Below are positions 1 to 8,329 of a stretch of 64,000 bases of DNA, one piece after another. The stretch is from Homoserinimonas aerilata. GTDB lineage: Bacteria; Actinomycetota; Actinomycetes; Actinomycetales; Microbacteriaceae. Both the position numbers and the translations under genes were made by a program. The stretch covers positions 992,001 through 1,056,000 of the forward strand of contig NZ_VFOM01000001.1 of assembly GCF_006716125.1 (NCBI RefSeq), read 5' to 3'. A model generated the notes under the pieces. The model did no database searches and was not told the DNA's origin. It saw only the letters and a list, made by a program, of their open reading frames with translations. Numbering within the stretch: position 1 is the stretch's first letter; each line of letters opens with the position of its first letter.

Positions 1-549
1 TGCCTCGCCAACTTCGCGCAGGGCTGGGGGTCGATGGGTGTTCGCAGCGCGCTCATCCCCGTGCTCGTCGTCGAGCTCCTGCATGAGACGCCCACCTGGA
101 CGGGCATCGCGTTCGCCATCGCCGCCGTCGCACAGACCATCGCGCTCGGGCCGGCCGGCCGCTTCGTCGACACGATCGGCCGACGCCCCGCCATAATCGC
201 CGCCTATTCCGCGGGGGCGGTCCTCCTGATGGCGATCCCGTTCGTCAACAGCCTGTGGCTGCTCATCGTGCTGCTGTGCCTCTACGGGGTGGCCGCCGCG
301 TTCATGGGAACGGCGCCCGCAGCATCCGTCGGTGACGCGGCCGGCCCACGCAATGCAACGCCCGTCGCATTGTTCTCGGCCTTCTCCGACGCCGGAGCCA
401 TCGTGGGCCCGCTCGTCGCAGGTGCACTACTCGACGCCTTCTCCTACCCCGCAGCGTTCGCATCGGCGGCCGTGCTGATGGCGGCTGCCGCGCTCTACGG
501 ACTCAGGATGCCTCGGGCCGAGGCCTCGACCCGAGCCGGCATGCGCTGA
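1..549 (+). CDS. MFS transporter, C-terminal part (5' truncated by window)
   Basis: The reading frame is open from the first base, so the gene begins upstream of the window; the Met at position 34 is internal. The visible 182 residues are the second half of a major facilitator permease in the cytoplasmic membrane: hydrophobic helices, a cytoplasmic loop of the type GRFVDTIGRRPAI that matches the conserved G-x3-D-x2-G-R-R/K loop between helices, and a last helix around LMAAAALYGLRM followed by a short polar tail. The substrate cannot be told; sugar or drug efflux subfamilies are both possible. It stops 333 bases before cspA and shows no operon partner inside the window. Confidence 0.8.
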   Translation, partial: CLANFAQGWGSMGVRSALIPVLVVELLHETPTWTGIAFAIAAVAQTIALGPAGRFVDTIGRRPAIIAAYSAGAVLLMAIPFVNSLWLLIVLLCLYGVAAAFMGTAPAASVGDAAGPRNATPVALFSAFSDAGAIVGPLVAGALLDAFSYPAAFASAAVLMAAAALYGLRMPRAEASTRAGMR

Positions 550-882
550 CGAGGTGCGCCCGAACCGGTTCCTGGGCCCTATCCGAGACAGGTCTTGTGG
601 GTGCCGATTCGGGGTGGCAACGGCGTTTTTCGGCGCTTCGGAACAGTGAATGACAGATTACGACTCGGTTAAGGTGTCGAAATACTACGCCGGATGCGCG
701 ACAAATCACTGTATTTCTGCAGAAAGGTGCACTAGGGTCGGTAGCGCAGTTGCAGTACCTCGCAGATCTTGAATGCTTGAAACCTCGGTTTCATGTTTCT
801 TTCGGGAGCGGCCGATGAGCACCGCGACGAGTAGCCCCGGAGGTCGGGGTTACGCGAAGAGCTCCTGAAGGAGAATAGAAAA
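550..882 (+). other. Intergenic region with long cspA leader
   Basis: No gene is supported in these 333 bases. The part nearest cspA probably is its 5' leader: a TAGGGT hexamer at 733-738 could be a -10 element, giving a leader of about 140 nt, as is usual for cold-shock genes. A small hairpin lies at 778-793 (TGAAAC, loop CTCG, GTTTCA), and a good ribosome binding site GAAGGAG lies at 868-874. The promoter position is a guess; the hairpin and the ribosome binding site are directly visible. Confidence 0.45.
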
Positions 883-1086
883 ATGGCAACAGGAACCGTC
901 AAATGGTTTAACGCTGAAAAGGGATTCGGCTTCATCGCCCCCGAAGACGGCAGCCCCGACGTGTTTGCGCACTACTCGGCGATCGCATCGAGCGGCTACA
1001 AGTCGCTCGACGAGAACCAGAAGGTCGAGTTCGACCTGGCGCAGGGCCCCAAGGGCCCGCAGGCGGAGAACATCCGTCCCCTCTAG
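883..1086 (+). CDS. cspA: Cold shock protein, CspA family
   Basis: A single cold-shock domain of 67 residues that binds single-stranded RNA/DNA and acts as an RNA chaperone in the cytoplasm. RNP1 is seen as KGFGFI (residues about 13-18) and RNP2 as DVFAHYSAI (about 26-34); the usual VFVHFS is here VFAHYS. The basic and aromatic surface ([11 protein letters not shown]) is intact and the length is standard. The ATG is preceded by a strong Shine-Dalgarno GAAGGAG. A long leader upstream and a strong terminator directly downstream show that it is transcribed alone. Which of the several csp paralogues of such genomes it is cannot be decided. Confidence 0.95.
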   Translation: MATGTVKWFNAEKGFGFIAPEDGSPDVFAHYSAIASSGYKSLDENQKVEFDLAQGPKGPQAENIRPL

Positions 1087-1125
1087 TGTGATCTTGCCCG
1101 ACCATTCGGGCGAGTGAGTACTTCG

Positions 1126-1163
1126 ATCGGCCCCCACCGTGAGGTGGGGGCCGATTCTTTTTT
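1126..1163 (+). terminator. Rho-independent terminator of cspA
   Basis: A perfect 13-bp stem (1126-1138 with 1143-1155), loop GTGA, is followed by TCTTTTTT. It closes the cspA transcript and also rules out starts of the next gene upstream of 1163. Confidence 0.9.
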
Positions 1164-1237
1164 CCCATTCGGGCGGAACGGGAACATTCTCCGTGTCGCC
1201 GATGGTTACTGTCGGTGACCTCGACAAGGATGGATGC

Positions 1238-2062
1238 ATGACCGACACAGCTGTGACCCCCGAAACCCGTCTCGCCACCTTCCGTGAGCGCCGCGACCTC
1301 TCCGTCGTGCAGCCGCAGGGCAGCCTCGCCCTCGTGACGACGCAGTGGATCGACTCGGAGCAGACGGTGTGGGGTGTGCCGGGGCGGTGGGCGCCCCTGC
1401 CGGCTGGTGAATCCGGCGTGTCCCTGACCGCATCGTCGGCCGATGACATCCGAGTCGACGGCGAGCTTGTCGACGGCACGGTGACGGTTCGTGGCAAGGA
1501 TGCTGAGAAGCCGAGTGCGATCGTGTTCAGCGACTCCGTGACCGGGTTCATCATCGCGGGTGACGACGGCGTGTACGGGCTGCGGGTGTGGGATGCGAAT
1601 TCGGATGCCATCCAGAACTTCGGCGGTATCGACGCGTTCCCGCACAACCCGGAGTGGGTGATCACGGCACAGTTCACCCCCATCGCGGGCGGCACGACGC
1701 TCGGCTTCGAGCATCTCAAGGACGACGGCAAGACGCGCGAGCTGGTCATCCCGGGTGAGATCACCTTCACGAAGGACGGCGTCGACTACAACCTCGCCGC
1801 GTTCAAGTCGGGGCGCGCGCTGCAGCTCGTCTTTGCTGACGCGACGAGCGGTGACACCACCTACAGTGTCGGTCGCTTCCTCTTCGTCGCCCCGCAGGCC
1901 GACGGCACGGTGGTGCTCGACTTCAACCTCGCGGTGCTCCCGCCGTGCGGCTTCTCCTACGCGTTCAACTGCCCCATGCCGCCCAAGCAGAACCGCTTCT
2001 CCGTGCCGATCGAGGCCGGCGAGAAGAACGTGCTCGCGAAGGATGGCAGCCTGCTGCACTGA
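1238..2062 (+). CDS. DUF1684 domain-containing protein
   Basis: A 274-residue soluble protein of the DUF1684 family, function unknown. The family signature is at the C-terminus: GRFLFVAP, then VLDFNLAVLPPCGFSYAF and NCPMPPKQNRF, followed by the PIEAGEK stretch. No signal peptide or membrane segment is seen, so it should be cytoplasmic. The ATG at 1238 is chosen because the open frame upstream runs back into the cspA terminator, and because AAGGA lies 9-13 bases before this ATG. It is followed after 84 bases by the PolA-like gene in the same direction. No partner hints at its role. Confidence 0.85.
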   Translation: MTDTAVTPETRLATFRERRDLSVVQPQGSLALVTTQWIDSEQTVWGVPGRWAPLPAGESGVSLTASSADDIRVDGELVDGTVTVRGKDAEKPSAIVFSDSVTGFIIAGDDGVYGLRVWDANSDAIQNFGGIDAFPHNPEWVITAQFTPIAGGTTLGFEHLKDDGKTRELVIPGEITFTKDGVDYNLAAFKSGRALQLVFADATSGDTTYSVGRFLFVAPQADGTVVLDFNLAVLPPCGFSYAFNCPMPPKQNRFSVPIEAGEKNVLAKDGSLLH

Positions 2063-2146
2063 GCGGCCCTCCGGCGCTGAGCTGCGTCGCGTCGTACGGC
2101 TGTGTCGGCGTCGGGCGGTGTCGCCGGTGCACGGCAGACTGGGACT

Positions 2147-3805
2147 GTGCACATCGTCATCGCCTCCTCGTCGAACGGTGCCGTGCTGACCCCTGTCGGT
2201 GACGATGGCGTCGCTGCCGCGCCGTCTGCGGTGACGACAGCCGCACTCCCTGCCGAGGTCGCGCGGCTCGAGAGAGACTCCCCGCGCTGGGTCTGGGAGA
2301 GCACTGAGCTCTGGTATCCGAGCCTCCTCCGGGCGGGCGTACGCGTGGCCAGGTGTGTCGATCTGCGGCTCTGCCATGCCATCCTGCGCAATTCCGAGGC
2401 GAGCGCGGGCTCGGCGCTGGCATCCGCGCCGCCGAGTAGCTGGGATCTCCCACCGGGCGAGGTCGCCAAGGCGATGCCGGATGCGCTCTTCGACTTCGAC
2501 ACGACCCCGGATGCCTCTGAGGGCCTCGATCCGCTCGCTGAGTTCCTGCTGCAGCAGCAGGCGCTCACGCCGCGCCTCTCGCTGCTGCTCGCGGCGGAGT
2601 CGGCGGGTGCTCTGGCCGCCGTGGAGATGCGGTTCGCGGGCCTGCCGTGGCGTGCAGATCTGCACGATGAGCTGCTGACGCGAACCCTGGGTCCTCGGCC
2701 GCGTCCGGGCGAGCGTCCAGTGCTGATGGAGGAGGTGCTCGGCGCGCTGCGCCTGACCCTTGACGCGCCGAGCTTGAATCCGGATTCGCAGCCGGAGCTG
2801 CTGCGCGCACTCCGCCGCGCCGGGCTGATGGTGTCGTCGACCAGCAAGTGGGAGTTGCAGGAGCTGGAGCATCCGGCCGTCGCCCCGCTCCTCGAGTACA
2901 AGCGGATGGCACGGCTGCTGAGCGCGAACGGCTGGCACTGGCTGGAGACGAACGTTCGCGACGGGCGCTTTCACCCGGACTATGTCCCTGCCGGCGTCGT
3001 GACGGGCCGCTGGGCGAGCAAGGGCGGCGGCGGGGCGTTGCAGCTGCCGAAGCAGGTGCGTGGCGCGGTCGTGGCCGATCCCGGTCGCAAGCTGGTGGTG
3101 GCGGATGCCTCCCAGCTGGAGCCGCGCATCCTCGCGGGCATGGCTGCCGACCGGGGCATGATCGAGGCGGGTTCCGCGGGCGACCTGTACGCCGGCATCG
3201 TCGCGAGCGGTGCCGTCGGCACGCGCGAGCAGGCGAAGATCGCGATGCTCGGTGCCATGTACGGTGCGACATCGGGGGAGAGCGGTCGCCTCATGCCCGC
3301 CCTCGAGCGCGCCTATCCGCGGGCGATCGCCCTGGTCGAGGCTGCCGCGCGTGCGGGCGAGCGCGGTCAGAAGGTCTCGACGCTTCTGGGGCGTGGCTCT
3401 CCGCTTCCGGATGCCCAGTGGCATCAGGTGCAGGCGGAGGCGTCTGAGGAGTCGGCTGCGGTGTCGGCGCAGTCCCGGGCCCGTTCCCAGGCGCGGTCGT
3501 GGGGCCGCTTCACCCGCAACTTCGTGGTGCAGGGCACAGCTGCGGAGTGGGCGCTCTGCTGGATGGCGGCGCTGCGGGGTAGCCTGTACGCGCTGGGTGG
3601 TCGTTCTCCGCTGTTGGAGGCTCCCCATCTCGTGTTCTTCATGCATGACGAGCTCGTCATCGACACCGAGGCGAGGCACGCGGATGCTGTGGTTGCGGCG
3701 GTCGAGGAGGCCGCGGCGACGGCGGGCCGGCTGCTGTTCGGCGAGTTGCCCGTGCGCTTCCCCCTCACGATCGCGGTGGTGGACAGCTACGCCGATGCGA
3801 AATAG
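2147..3805 (+). CDS. PolA-like DNA polymerase with degenerate exonuclease domain
   Basis: A 552-residue family A DNA polymerase without the 5'-nuclease domain, of the kind annotated in actinobacteria as bifunctional 3'-5' exonuclease/DNA polymerase. Motif A is DASQLEPRILA (Asp320, Glu325), the O-helix is REQAKIAMLGAMYG (Arg360, Lys364, Tyr372) and motif C is HDELVID (His500-Asp501-Glu502), so the polymerase site is complete. The first 200 residues align in position with the 3'-5' exonuclease domain, but I see no DxE motif or other DEDD carboxylates. GTG 2147 is chosen because MHIVIAS matches the expected start and CAGACT ends 6 bases before it, like the leaderless promoters in this window. 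It is probably an accessory repair polymerase, not PolA itself. Confidence 0.85.
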   Translation: MHIVIASSSNGAVLTPVGDDGVAAAPSAVTTAALPAEVARLERDSPRWVWESTELWYPSLLRAGVRVARCVDLRLCHAILRNSEASAGSALASAPPSSWDLPPGEVAKAMPDALFDFDTTPDASEGLDPLAEFLLQQQALTPRLSLLLAAESAGALAAVEMRFAGLPWRADLHDELLTRTLGPRPRPGERPVLMEEVLGALRLTLDAPSLNPDSQPELLRALRRAGLMVSSTSKWELQELEHPAVAPLLEYKRMARLLSANGWHWLETNVRDGRFHPDYVPAGVVTGRWASKGGGGALQLPKQVRGAVVADPGRKLVVADASQLEPRILAGMAADRGMIEAGSAGDLYAGIVASGAVGTREQAKIAMLGAMYGATSGESGRLMPALERAYPRAIALVEAAARAGERGQKVSTLLGRGSPLPDAQWHQVQAEASEESAAVSAQSRARSQARSWGRFTRNFVVQGTAAEWALCWMAALRGSLYALGGRSPLLEAPHLVFFMHDELVIDTEARHADAVVAAVEEAAATAGRLLFGELPVRFPLTIAVVDSYADAK

Positions 3806-3818
3806 CGGTGAACAGGCT

Positions 3819-3858
3819 AATCACAGTGTTGTGATTTCATGCTCGAGTCGTGCATAAT
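3819..3858 (+). promoter_or_regulatory. Candidate promoter and overlapping inverted repeat upstream of the DUF3145 gene
   Basis: TTGTGA (3829-3834), an 18-bp spacer and CATAAT (3853-3858) form a SigA-like promoter. The -35 box overlaps an 18-bp perfect inverted repeat at 3819-3836 (AATCACA-GTGT-TGTGATT), which could be an operator. No regulator is identified. Confidence 0.5.
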
Positions 3859-3960
3859 TCAGGTGAAGGAAACTTCAACCACAACTTCAGAGTTCGTTGC
3901 AGGGTCACACCGCATTCCATTGGTCGATGGGGAAGTCGCACCAAAGGGAATGGAGAGATT

Positions 3961-4464
3961 GTGGCTGCAGCAACTGCACGTGGGGTGCTCTTTGTGCACT
4001 CCGCTCCTCGCGCGCTTGCGCCTCACATCGAGTGGGCGGCAGGTCGCGCACTTGATCGCGCCGTCAATTTCACATGGGCTGATCAGCCCGTACTCAAGGG
4101 TTCCCTTCGCACTGAGTTCTATTGGGAGGGCGAGCAGGGCGCTGGTGCCGCCCTCGCCTCCGCGCTGCGCGGGTGGGAGCACCTCCGCTATGAGGTGAGC
4201 GAGGACCCGACGCCCGGCAGTGATGGCGGCCGCTGGCTGCACACCCCGGATCTTGGGATCTTCTACGCCCAGACCGACACGGCCGGCAACCTCGTCATCC
4301 CGGAAGATCGCATCCGCTACGCCATGGATGTCGCCGGCTCTGACGCCTTCGAGCTGCACCGTGAGCTGCGCCTTGCGCTCGGCCAGGCCTGGGATGACGA
4401 GCTCGACGTGTTCCGTCACGCGAGCGACGAGAACCAGGTCGTCTGGCTGCACAAGGTCGGCTGA
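3961..4464 (+). CDS. DUF3145 domain-containing protein
   Basis: A 167-residue protein of the actinobacterial DUF3145 family; the function is not known. Family landmarks are the start AAATARGVLFVHSAPRAL, the central SALRGWEHLRYEVSEDPTPG, then LGIFYAQTD and the C-terminal QAWDDELDVFRHA. The GTG at 3961 gives exactly the family N-terminus and is preceded by purine-rich AAAGGGAATGGAGAG; the longer in-frame start at 3850 adds 37 unconserved residues and falls at the candidate promoter. No signal peptide or membrane helix is seen. It is monocistronic, convergent with the glycosyltransferase gene that ends at 4472. Confidence 0.85.
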   Translation: MAAATARGVLFVHSAPRALAPHIEWAAGRALDRAVNFTWADQPVLKGSLRTEFYWEGEQGAGAALASALRGWEHLRYEVSEDPTPGSDGGRWLHTPDLGIFYAQTDTAGNLVIPEDRIRYAMDVAGSDAFELHRELRLALGQAWDDELDVFRHASDENQVVWLHKVG

Positions 4465-4471
4465 GCGCCTC

Positions 4472-5653
4472 TCAGCGCGTGTACGCACCCAGGATGAGTC
4501 TCACGTAACCCTGGGGGCCGAACAGCTCACGATCGCGTGCGGCACCCTCTGAGAGCCGCAGGAGCAGGGTGGGGTCTTCGCTCAGCTCTGTGAGTGCATC
4601 CGCCAGACCCATCGCATCCGGGGTCTTCGAGAGATACCCGGCGTTGCCGAGCCCCTCCTTCAGCTTCGGGTCGCAGTACAGCACGCCGCGTTCGCGGCTG
4701 ACCGCCTCGGCGATCGTCATCGGCTGGTTGTCGAAGCCGAGCGATGTGAGAACGACGGCGGATGACGCATCCATGATGGCAAGGACGCGCTCATGCGTGA
4801 GCGAGCCGTGAACCCGGATGCCGGGCTCGCCCGCGGTCATCTTGCGCAACGCCGCGAGCTCGCTGCCGTCGCCGACGAAGTCGACCGTGAAGGAGCCGGG
4901 GCGCGTCCGGAGCGCCTCCAGCGCGGCTTCTGCGAATACCAGTGGCCGTTTGACGGCCTCACAGCGCGCCACCCAGAGGAATGACGGCACCCGCACCATC
5001 TCGGCGCTCAACGGCACGGAGGGCACAGTCGGGGTCGCGATCGGATTCGGCACGATCGCGATCTCGCCCTGCACGCCAGCCGCAGTCAGGTCGCGAGCCT
5101 GATGCGCGGATGGTGACACGACGACATCCGCCCGCAACGACATCGCGAGGGTCAGATTGCGCAGCAGGCTGTCGACGGGCCGAGGGCTGAGCGTCAGCCG
5201 GGGCAGCCTGCTGTGGAGGATGCGTTGCAGCAGCACCCTGAGCAGCGGCGCGAGCGGTGCATTCCAGCCTTCGCTGGCCCAGTAGAACGTGTGCACGGTG
5301 TGCACGAGAGGGATTCCGAGTTCTGCTGCGACATCGGCGGCGGCGTGCGCCAGCCCGAACTCCGTCTGCACGTGCACGACTTCGACACCGTGCTCGCGGA
5401 AGGCGCGACCGAGCTCGGCCCGGATCGACGCACTGTTCGGGATGACCGGCAGCTGCAGGCCCGGCAGCGTGAACAGCGGTCGGATGCGCAGCTCCGCACC
5501 GTCAGGCTGGAACCGTGCGCCGCGCCCGCGGGTGGGCGAGACCATGAGCACATCGTGCCCGGCCTCGGTCAGCGCGAGGCGCTGTTGCAGCATCGACGTC
5601 TGCGCGCCGCCGACATAGTCGAGGAAGTAGTCGCTGATGACGGCGATGCGCAT
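4472..5653 (-). CDS. Glycosyltransferase family 4 protein
   Basis: A 393-residue GT-B fold glycosyltransferase that probably transfers a sugar from a nucleotide- or lipid-linked donor to an envelope acceptor. The N-terminal donor/acceptor Rossmann domain begins MRIAVISDYFLDYVGGAQTS with the glycine-rich loop; an HTVHTFYWA stretch follows; the C-terminal domain has VGDGSELAALRKM and the EX7E-type segment around IAEAVSRERGVLYCDP. It lacks membrane helices and is likely peripheral. The ATG lies 14 bases after the fabF stop with GGAG in between, so it is probably the last gene of the fab operon. The acceptor (phosphatidylinositol or another glycolipid) is not decidable from sequence. Confidence 0.8.
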   Translation of the reverse strand: MRIAVISDYFLDYVGGAQTSMLQQRLALTEAGHDVLMVSPTRGRGARFQPDGAELRIRPLFTLPGLQLPVIPNSASIRAELGRAFREHGVEVVHVQTEFGLAHAAADVAAELGIPLVHTVHTFYWASEGWNAPLAPLLRVLLQRILHSRLPRLTLSPRPVDSLLRNLTLAMSLRADVVVSPSAHQARDLTAAGVQGEIAIVPNPIATPTVPSVPLSAEMVRVPSFLWVARCEAVKRPLVFAEAALEALRTRPGSFTVDFVGDGSELAALRKMTAGEPGIRVHGSLTHERVLAIMDASSAVVLTSLGFDNQPMTIAEAVSRERGVLYCDPKLKEGLGNAGYLSKTPDAMGLADALTELSEDPTLLLRLSEGAARDRELFGPQGYVRLILGAYTR

Positions 5654-5667
5654 ACGGGAGCAGACTC

Positions 5668-6906
5668 CTAGACGCTGCGGAACGCGGCGACGGCGTTGTG
5701 CCCGCCGAAGCCGAAGGAGTTGCTGATCGCGAGCACATCACCCGTGCCGAGCGAGCGGGGCGAGGTGACGACATCCAGGGGGATGTCCTTGTCCTGCTCG
5801 TCCAGGTTGATCGTCGGGGGAGCGGTGCGTTCGTGCAGCGCCAGGATGGTGAAGATGGCCTCGAGCGCGCCCGTTCCGCCCAGCAGATGCCCGGTCGATG
5901 CCTTGGTGGCGGAGACGGCGATCTGATCCAGTCTGTCGCCGAACACCGATCGCATCGCCTTGTACTCGGCGATGTCGCCGACGGGGGTGCTGGTGGCGTG
6001 CGCGTTGATGTGGCGCACGTCGTCGATCGATGCGCCCGCATGCTCGAGTGCGAGCATGGTGGCGCGGGTCGCGCCGCGGCCCTCCGGATCAGGAGCGGTG
6101 ATGTGGTACGCGTCGCTGGTCACGCCACCGCCCGCGAGCTCCGCATAGATGCGTGCTCCTCGTGCTTTGGCGTGCTCTTCGGTCTCGAGAACGATGCTGC
6201 CGGCGCCTTCGCCCATCACGAAGCCGTCGCGGGCGACGTCGTACGGCCGCGATGCGGTCTCCGGCGAGTCGTTGCGTCGCGACAGCGCCTGCATCGACGA
6301 GAAGGAGGCGATCGTGATCGGGTGGATCGCGGCCTCGGTGCCTCCCGCGACGATGATGTCGGCAAGGCCCGCCTGCAGGTGCTCGTAGGCGTTGACGATG
6401 GATTCGGTGCTCGAGGCGCAGGCGGATGCGACGGTGCGGGCGAAGGCTCGCGCACCCAGGTGCATCGACAGGGCGATTCCTGCTGCCGCGTTGGGCATGA
6501 GCATGGGGACCGTCATGGGCAGAACGCGGCGGGCGCCGCGCTCGCGCAGGGTGTCCCATGCGTCGAGAAGGGTCCAGATTCCACCGATTCCGGTCGCATA
6601 GTCGACTCCGAGACGCTCAGGGTCGACATCGGGGGAGCCGGCGTCGGCCCAAGCCTCGCGAGCCGAGATGAGGGCCAACTGAGATGAGGGGTCGAGGCGC
6701 TTGACCTCGTGGCGTTCGAGCACCTCGGAGGGGTGAACCTTGGCCTGACCGGCGAAGGTCACCGGCAGATCGTACTGGGCGACCCAGTCGTGGTCGAGCG
6801 TGCTGACACCGGATTCTCCGGCGAGCAGGGCCTTCCAGGTGTCGGCGACGTTCCCGCCGAGGGGCGAACTGGTTCCCAGTCCCGTGACAACGATCTTCTT
6901 GGCCAT
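5668..6906 (-). CDS. fabF: 3-oxoacyl-[ACP] synthase II
   Basis: A 412-residue elongating beta-ketoacyl-ACP synthase, condensing malonyl-ACP with acyl-ACP in type II fatty-acid synthesis. The catalytic triad is visible as Cys163 (SACASS), His303 (NAHATSTPVGD) and His340 (STGHLLGGTGA); the glycine-rich end is SFGFGGHN. The start MAKKIVVTG at 6906 has GGAGAG at proper distance; the 24-residue upstream extension falls in the acpP-fabF hairpin region and is rejected. It is the fourth fab gene, separated from acpP by an unusual structured gap of 127 bases, and followed closely by a glycosyltransferase. Confidence 0.95.
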   Translation of the reverse strand: MAKKIVVTGLGTSSPLGGNVADTWKALLAGESGVSTLDHDWVAQYDLPVTFAGQAKVHPSEVLERHEVKRLDPSSQLALISAREAWADAGSPDVDPERLGVDYATGIGGIWTLLDAWDTLRERGARRVLPMTVPMLMPNAAAGIALSMHLGARAFARTVASACASSTESIVNAYEHLQAGLADIIVAGGTEAAIHPITIASFSSMQALSRRNDSPETASRPYDVARDGFVMGEGAGSIVLETEEHAKARGARIYAELAGGGVTSDAYHITAPDPEGRGATRATMLALEHAGASIDDVRHINAHATSTPVGDIAEYKAMRSVFGDRLDQIAVSATKASTGHLLGGTGALEAIFTILALHERTAPPTINLDEQDKDIPLDVVTSPRSLGTGDVLAISNSFGFGGHNAVAAFRSV

Positions 6907-6936
6907 GACGAAAACTCTCCGTGGGTTGTACTCGAT

Positions 6937-6984
6937 GACGTCGACGGGATCGGCTCGGCTTGCGCCGAGCCGATCCACGACGTC
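6937..6984 (-). repeat. Intercistronic hairpin between acpP and fabF (distal)
   Basis: A 13-bp perfect stem (6947-6959 with 6964-6976) closed on the transcribed strand by a GCAA tetraloop, extended after a small internal loop by seven more pairs (6937-6943 with 6978-6984). On the minus-strand transcript no U-run follows, so it is more likely an RNA stabiliser or processing element than a terminator. Confidence 0.7.
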
Positions 6985-7006
6985 GTTTTTCTAGCCCTGT
7001 TACTGG

Positions 7007-7029
7007 CTGGCGGTGCGCCGCACCGCCAG
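7007..7029 (-). repeat. Hairpin directly after acpP stop
   Basis: A 10-bp stem, CTGGCGGTGC (7007-7016) with GCACCGCCAG (7020-7029), loop of three, starting 4 bases after the acpP stop codon. No U-run follows on the minus strand. Confidence 0.65.
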
Positions 7030-7033
7030 AGGA

Positions 7034-7282
7034 CTAGCCCTGTGCTGAGACGATGAAGCTGACGGCGTCCCCGACGGTCTTGAGGTTCTTGACCTCGTCG
7101 TCCGGGATCTTCACGTCGAACTTCTCTTCTGCGTTGACGACGATCGTCATCATCGAGATGGAATCGATGTCGAGGTCGTCGGTGAACGACTTGCCCAGCT
7201 CAACCGTGTCGGTTGCGATTCCGGTCTCGTCGTTGATCAGCTCGGCGAGGCCGGCCAGAACTTCTTCGGTTGACAATGCCAT
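7034..7282 (-). CDS. acpP: Acyl carrier protein
   Basis: An 82-residue acidic carrier protein for growing fatty acyl chains. The phosphopantetheine attachment site is Ser41 in DLDIDSISMM; the usual DSL triad is DSI here, within the range seen in actinobacterial ACPs. Helix III follows as VKIPDDEVKNLKTVGDAV. Start ATG has AGGAG seven to eight bases upstream. It lies 42 bases after fabH and before a double hairpin that separates it from fabF, a setting that could let ACP be made in excess of the enzymes. Confidence 0.96.
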   Translation of the reverse strand: MALSTEEVLAGLAELINDETGIATDTVELGKSFTDDLDIDSISMMTIVVNAEEKFDVKIPDDEVKNLKTVGDAVSFIVSAQG

Positions 7283-7324
7283 TGTTTACTTCTCCTTGAG
7301 GGTGTCGTTTGACCGAAGCCAAGT

Positions 7325-8329
7325 TTAGGGCAGAACGATAACCTGAGCGCCGAACACGAGGCCCGCGCCGAAACCGATCTGCAGGGCGAGTCCGCCGCTG
7401 AGTTGCGGATGCTCTTCGAGCAGACGGTGGGTGGCCAGTGGAATCGAGGCGGCCGAGGTGTTTCCGGTCGTCGCGATGTCGCGGGCCACGACGACGCTCT
7501 CGGGTAGCTTCAGCTGCTTCGCGAACTCGTCGATGATGCGCATATTGGCCTGGTGCGGAATGAATGCTGCAAGATCTTCGGATGTCACGCCGGCGGCCTC
7601 GAGGGCGCGTGCGGCGACCTTGGCCATGTCCCAGACGGCCCAGCGGAACACCGTCTGGCCCTCCTGACGGAGCGTAGGCCACTGGGCGTCGCCGTCGCGG
7701 TAGTCGACGAGGGTGGCGTTCATGCCGACGGCGTGGGCCTTCGATCCGTCGGAGCCCCACACGGGCGCTGCGATGCCGGCGAAGTCGCTGGGCCCGACGA
7801 CGACGGCGCCCGCGCCGTCACCGAGGAGGAACGAGATCGACCGATCGGTGGGGTCGACCACGTCGGAGAGCTTCTCGGCGCCGATGACGAGCGCGTAGTG
7901 CGCCGCGCCGCTCCTGATCAGCGCATCCGCCTGGGTTATGGCGTAGCTGAACCCGGCGCACGCAGCGTTGGTGTCATAGGCGGCCGCGGGATTCGCTCCC
8001 ACGCGGTCGGCGACGACCGCCGCCATCGACGGCGTCTGCTGCACATTGCTGATGGTCGCGATGATGACGAGGTCGATCTTCTCGGCGGCGACGCCGGACT
8101 TCTCGATGGCCTCCTTCGCGGCATCCGTGGCCAGATCGACTGCGAGCACGCCCTCGGATGCGCGGGTGCGGGTCACGATCCCGGTGCGCTGCTGGATCCA
8201 TTCGTCGCTGGAGTCGATGGGCCCGGCGAGGTCGTCATTGGTGACGAAGTTCTCGCCGCGGGCGGCCCCGTAACTGTAGATACGGGTGAACGGAACGCCC
8301 GTTGACTGGGTGATGGCTACGCTTTTCAT
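7325..8329 (-). CDS. fabH: 3-oxoacyl-[ACP] synthase III
   Basis: A 334-residue initiating ketoacyl synthase that condenses an acyl-CoA primer with malonyl-ACP; in organisms with branched fatty acids it prefers isobutyryl- and 2-methylbutyryl-CoA, which is only an inference here. Cys124 (NAACAGFSYA), His259 (PHQANMRI) and Asn290 (TGNTSAASIP) form the catalytic triad. Its ATG overlaps the fabD stop codon by four bases (ATGA), so the two are translationally coupled. Length and domain order are standard. Confidence 0.96.
   Translation of the reverse strand: MKSVAITQSTGVPFTRIYSYGAARGENFVTNDDLAGPIDSSDEWIQQRTGIVTRTRASEGVLAVDLATDAAKEAIEKSGVAAEKIDLVIIATISNVQQTPSMAAVVADRVGANPAAAYDTNAACAGFSYAITQADALIRSGAAHYALVIGAEKLSDVVDPTDRSISFLLGDGAGAVVVGPSDFAGIAAPVWGSDGSKAHAVGMNATLVDYRDGDAQWPTLRQEGQTVFRWAVWDMAKVAARALEAAGVTSEDLAAFIPHQANMRIIDEFAKQLKLPESVVVARDIATTGNTSAASIPLATHRLLEEHPQLSGGLALQIGFGAGLVFGAQVIVLP

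Noticed and set aside
1139..1237. Upstream start of the DUF1684 gene at 1139
   Set aside because: It lies in the loop of the cspA terminator; the ATG at 1238 has a ribosome binding site and family N-terminus.
932..3679. 915-aa minus-strand open frame
   Set aside because: Opposite to cspA, DUF1684 and polymerase genes that have clear motifs; Arg/His-rich low-complexity translation typical of GC-rich shadow frames.
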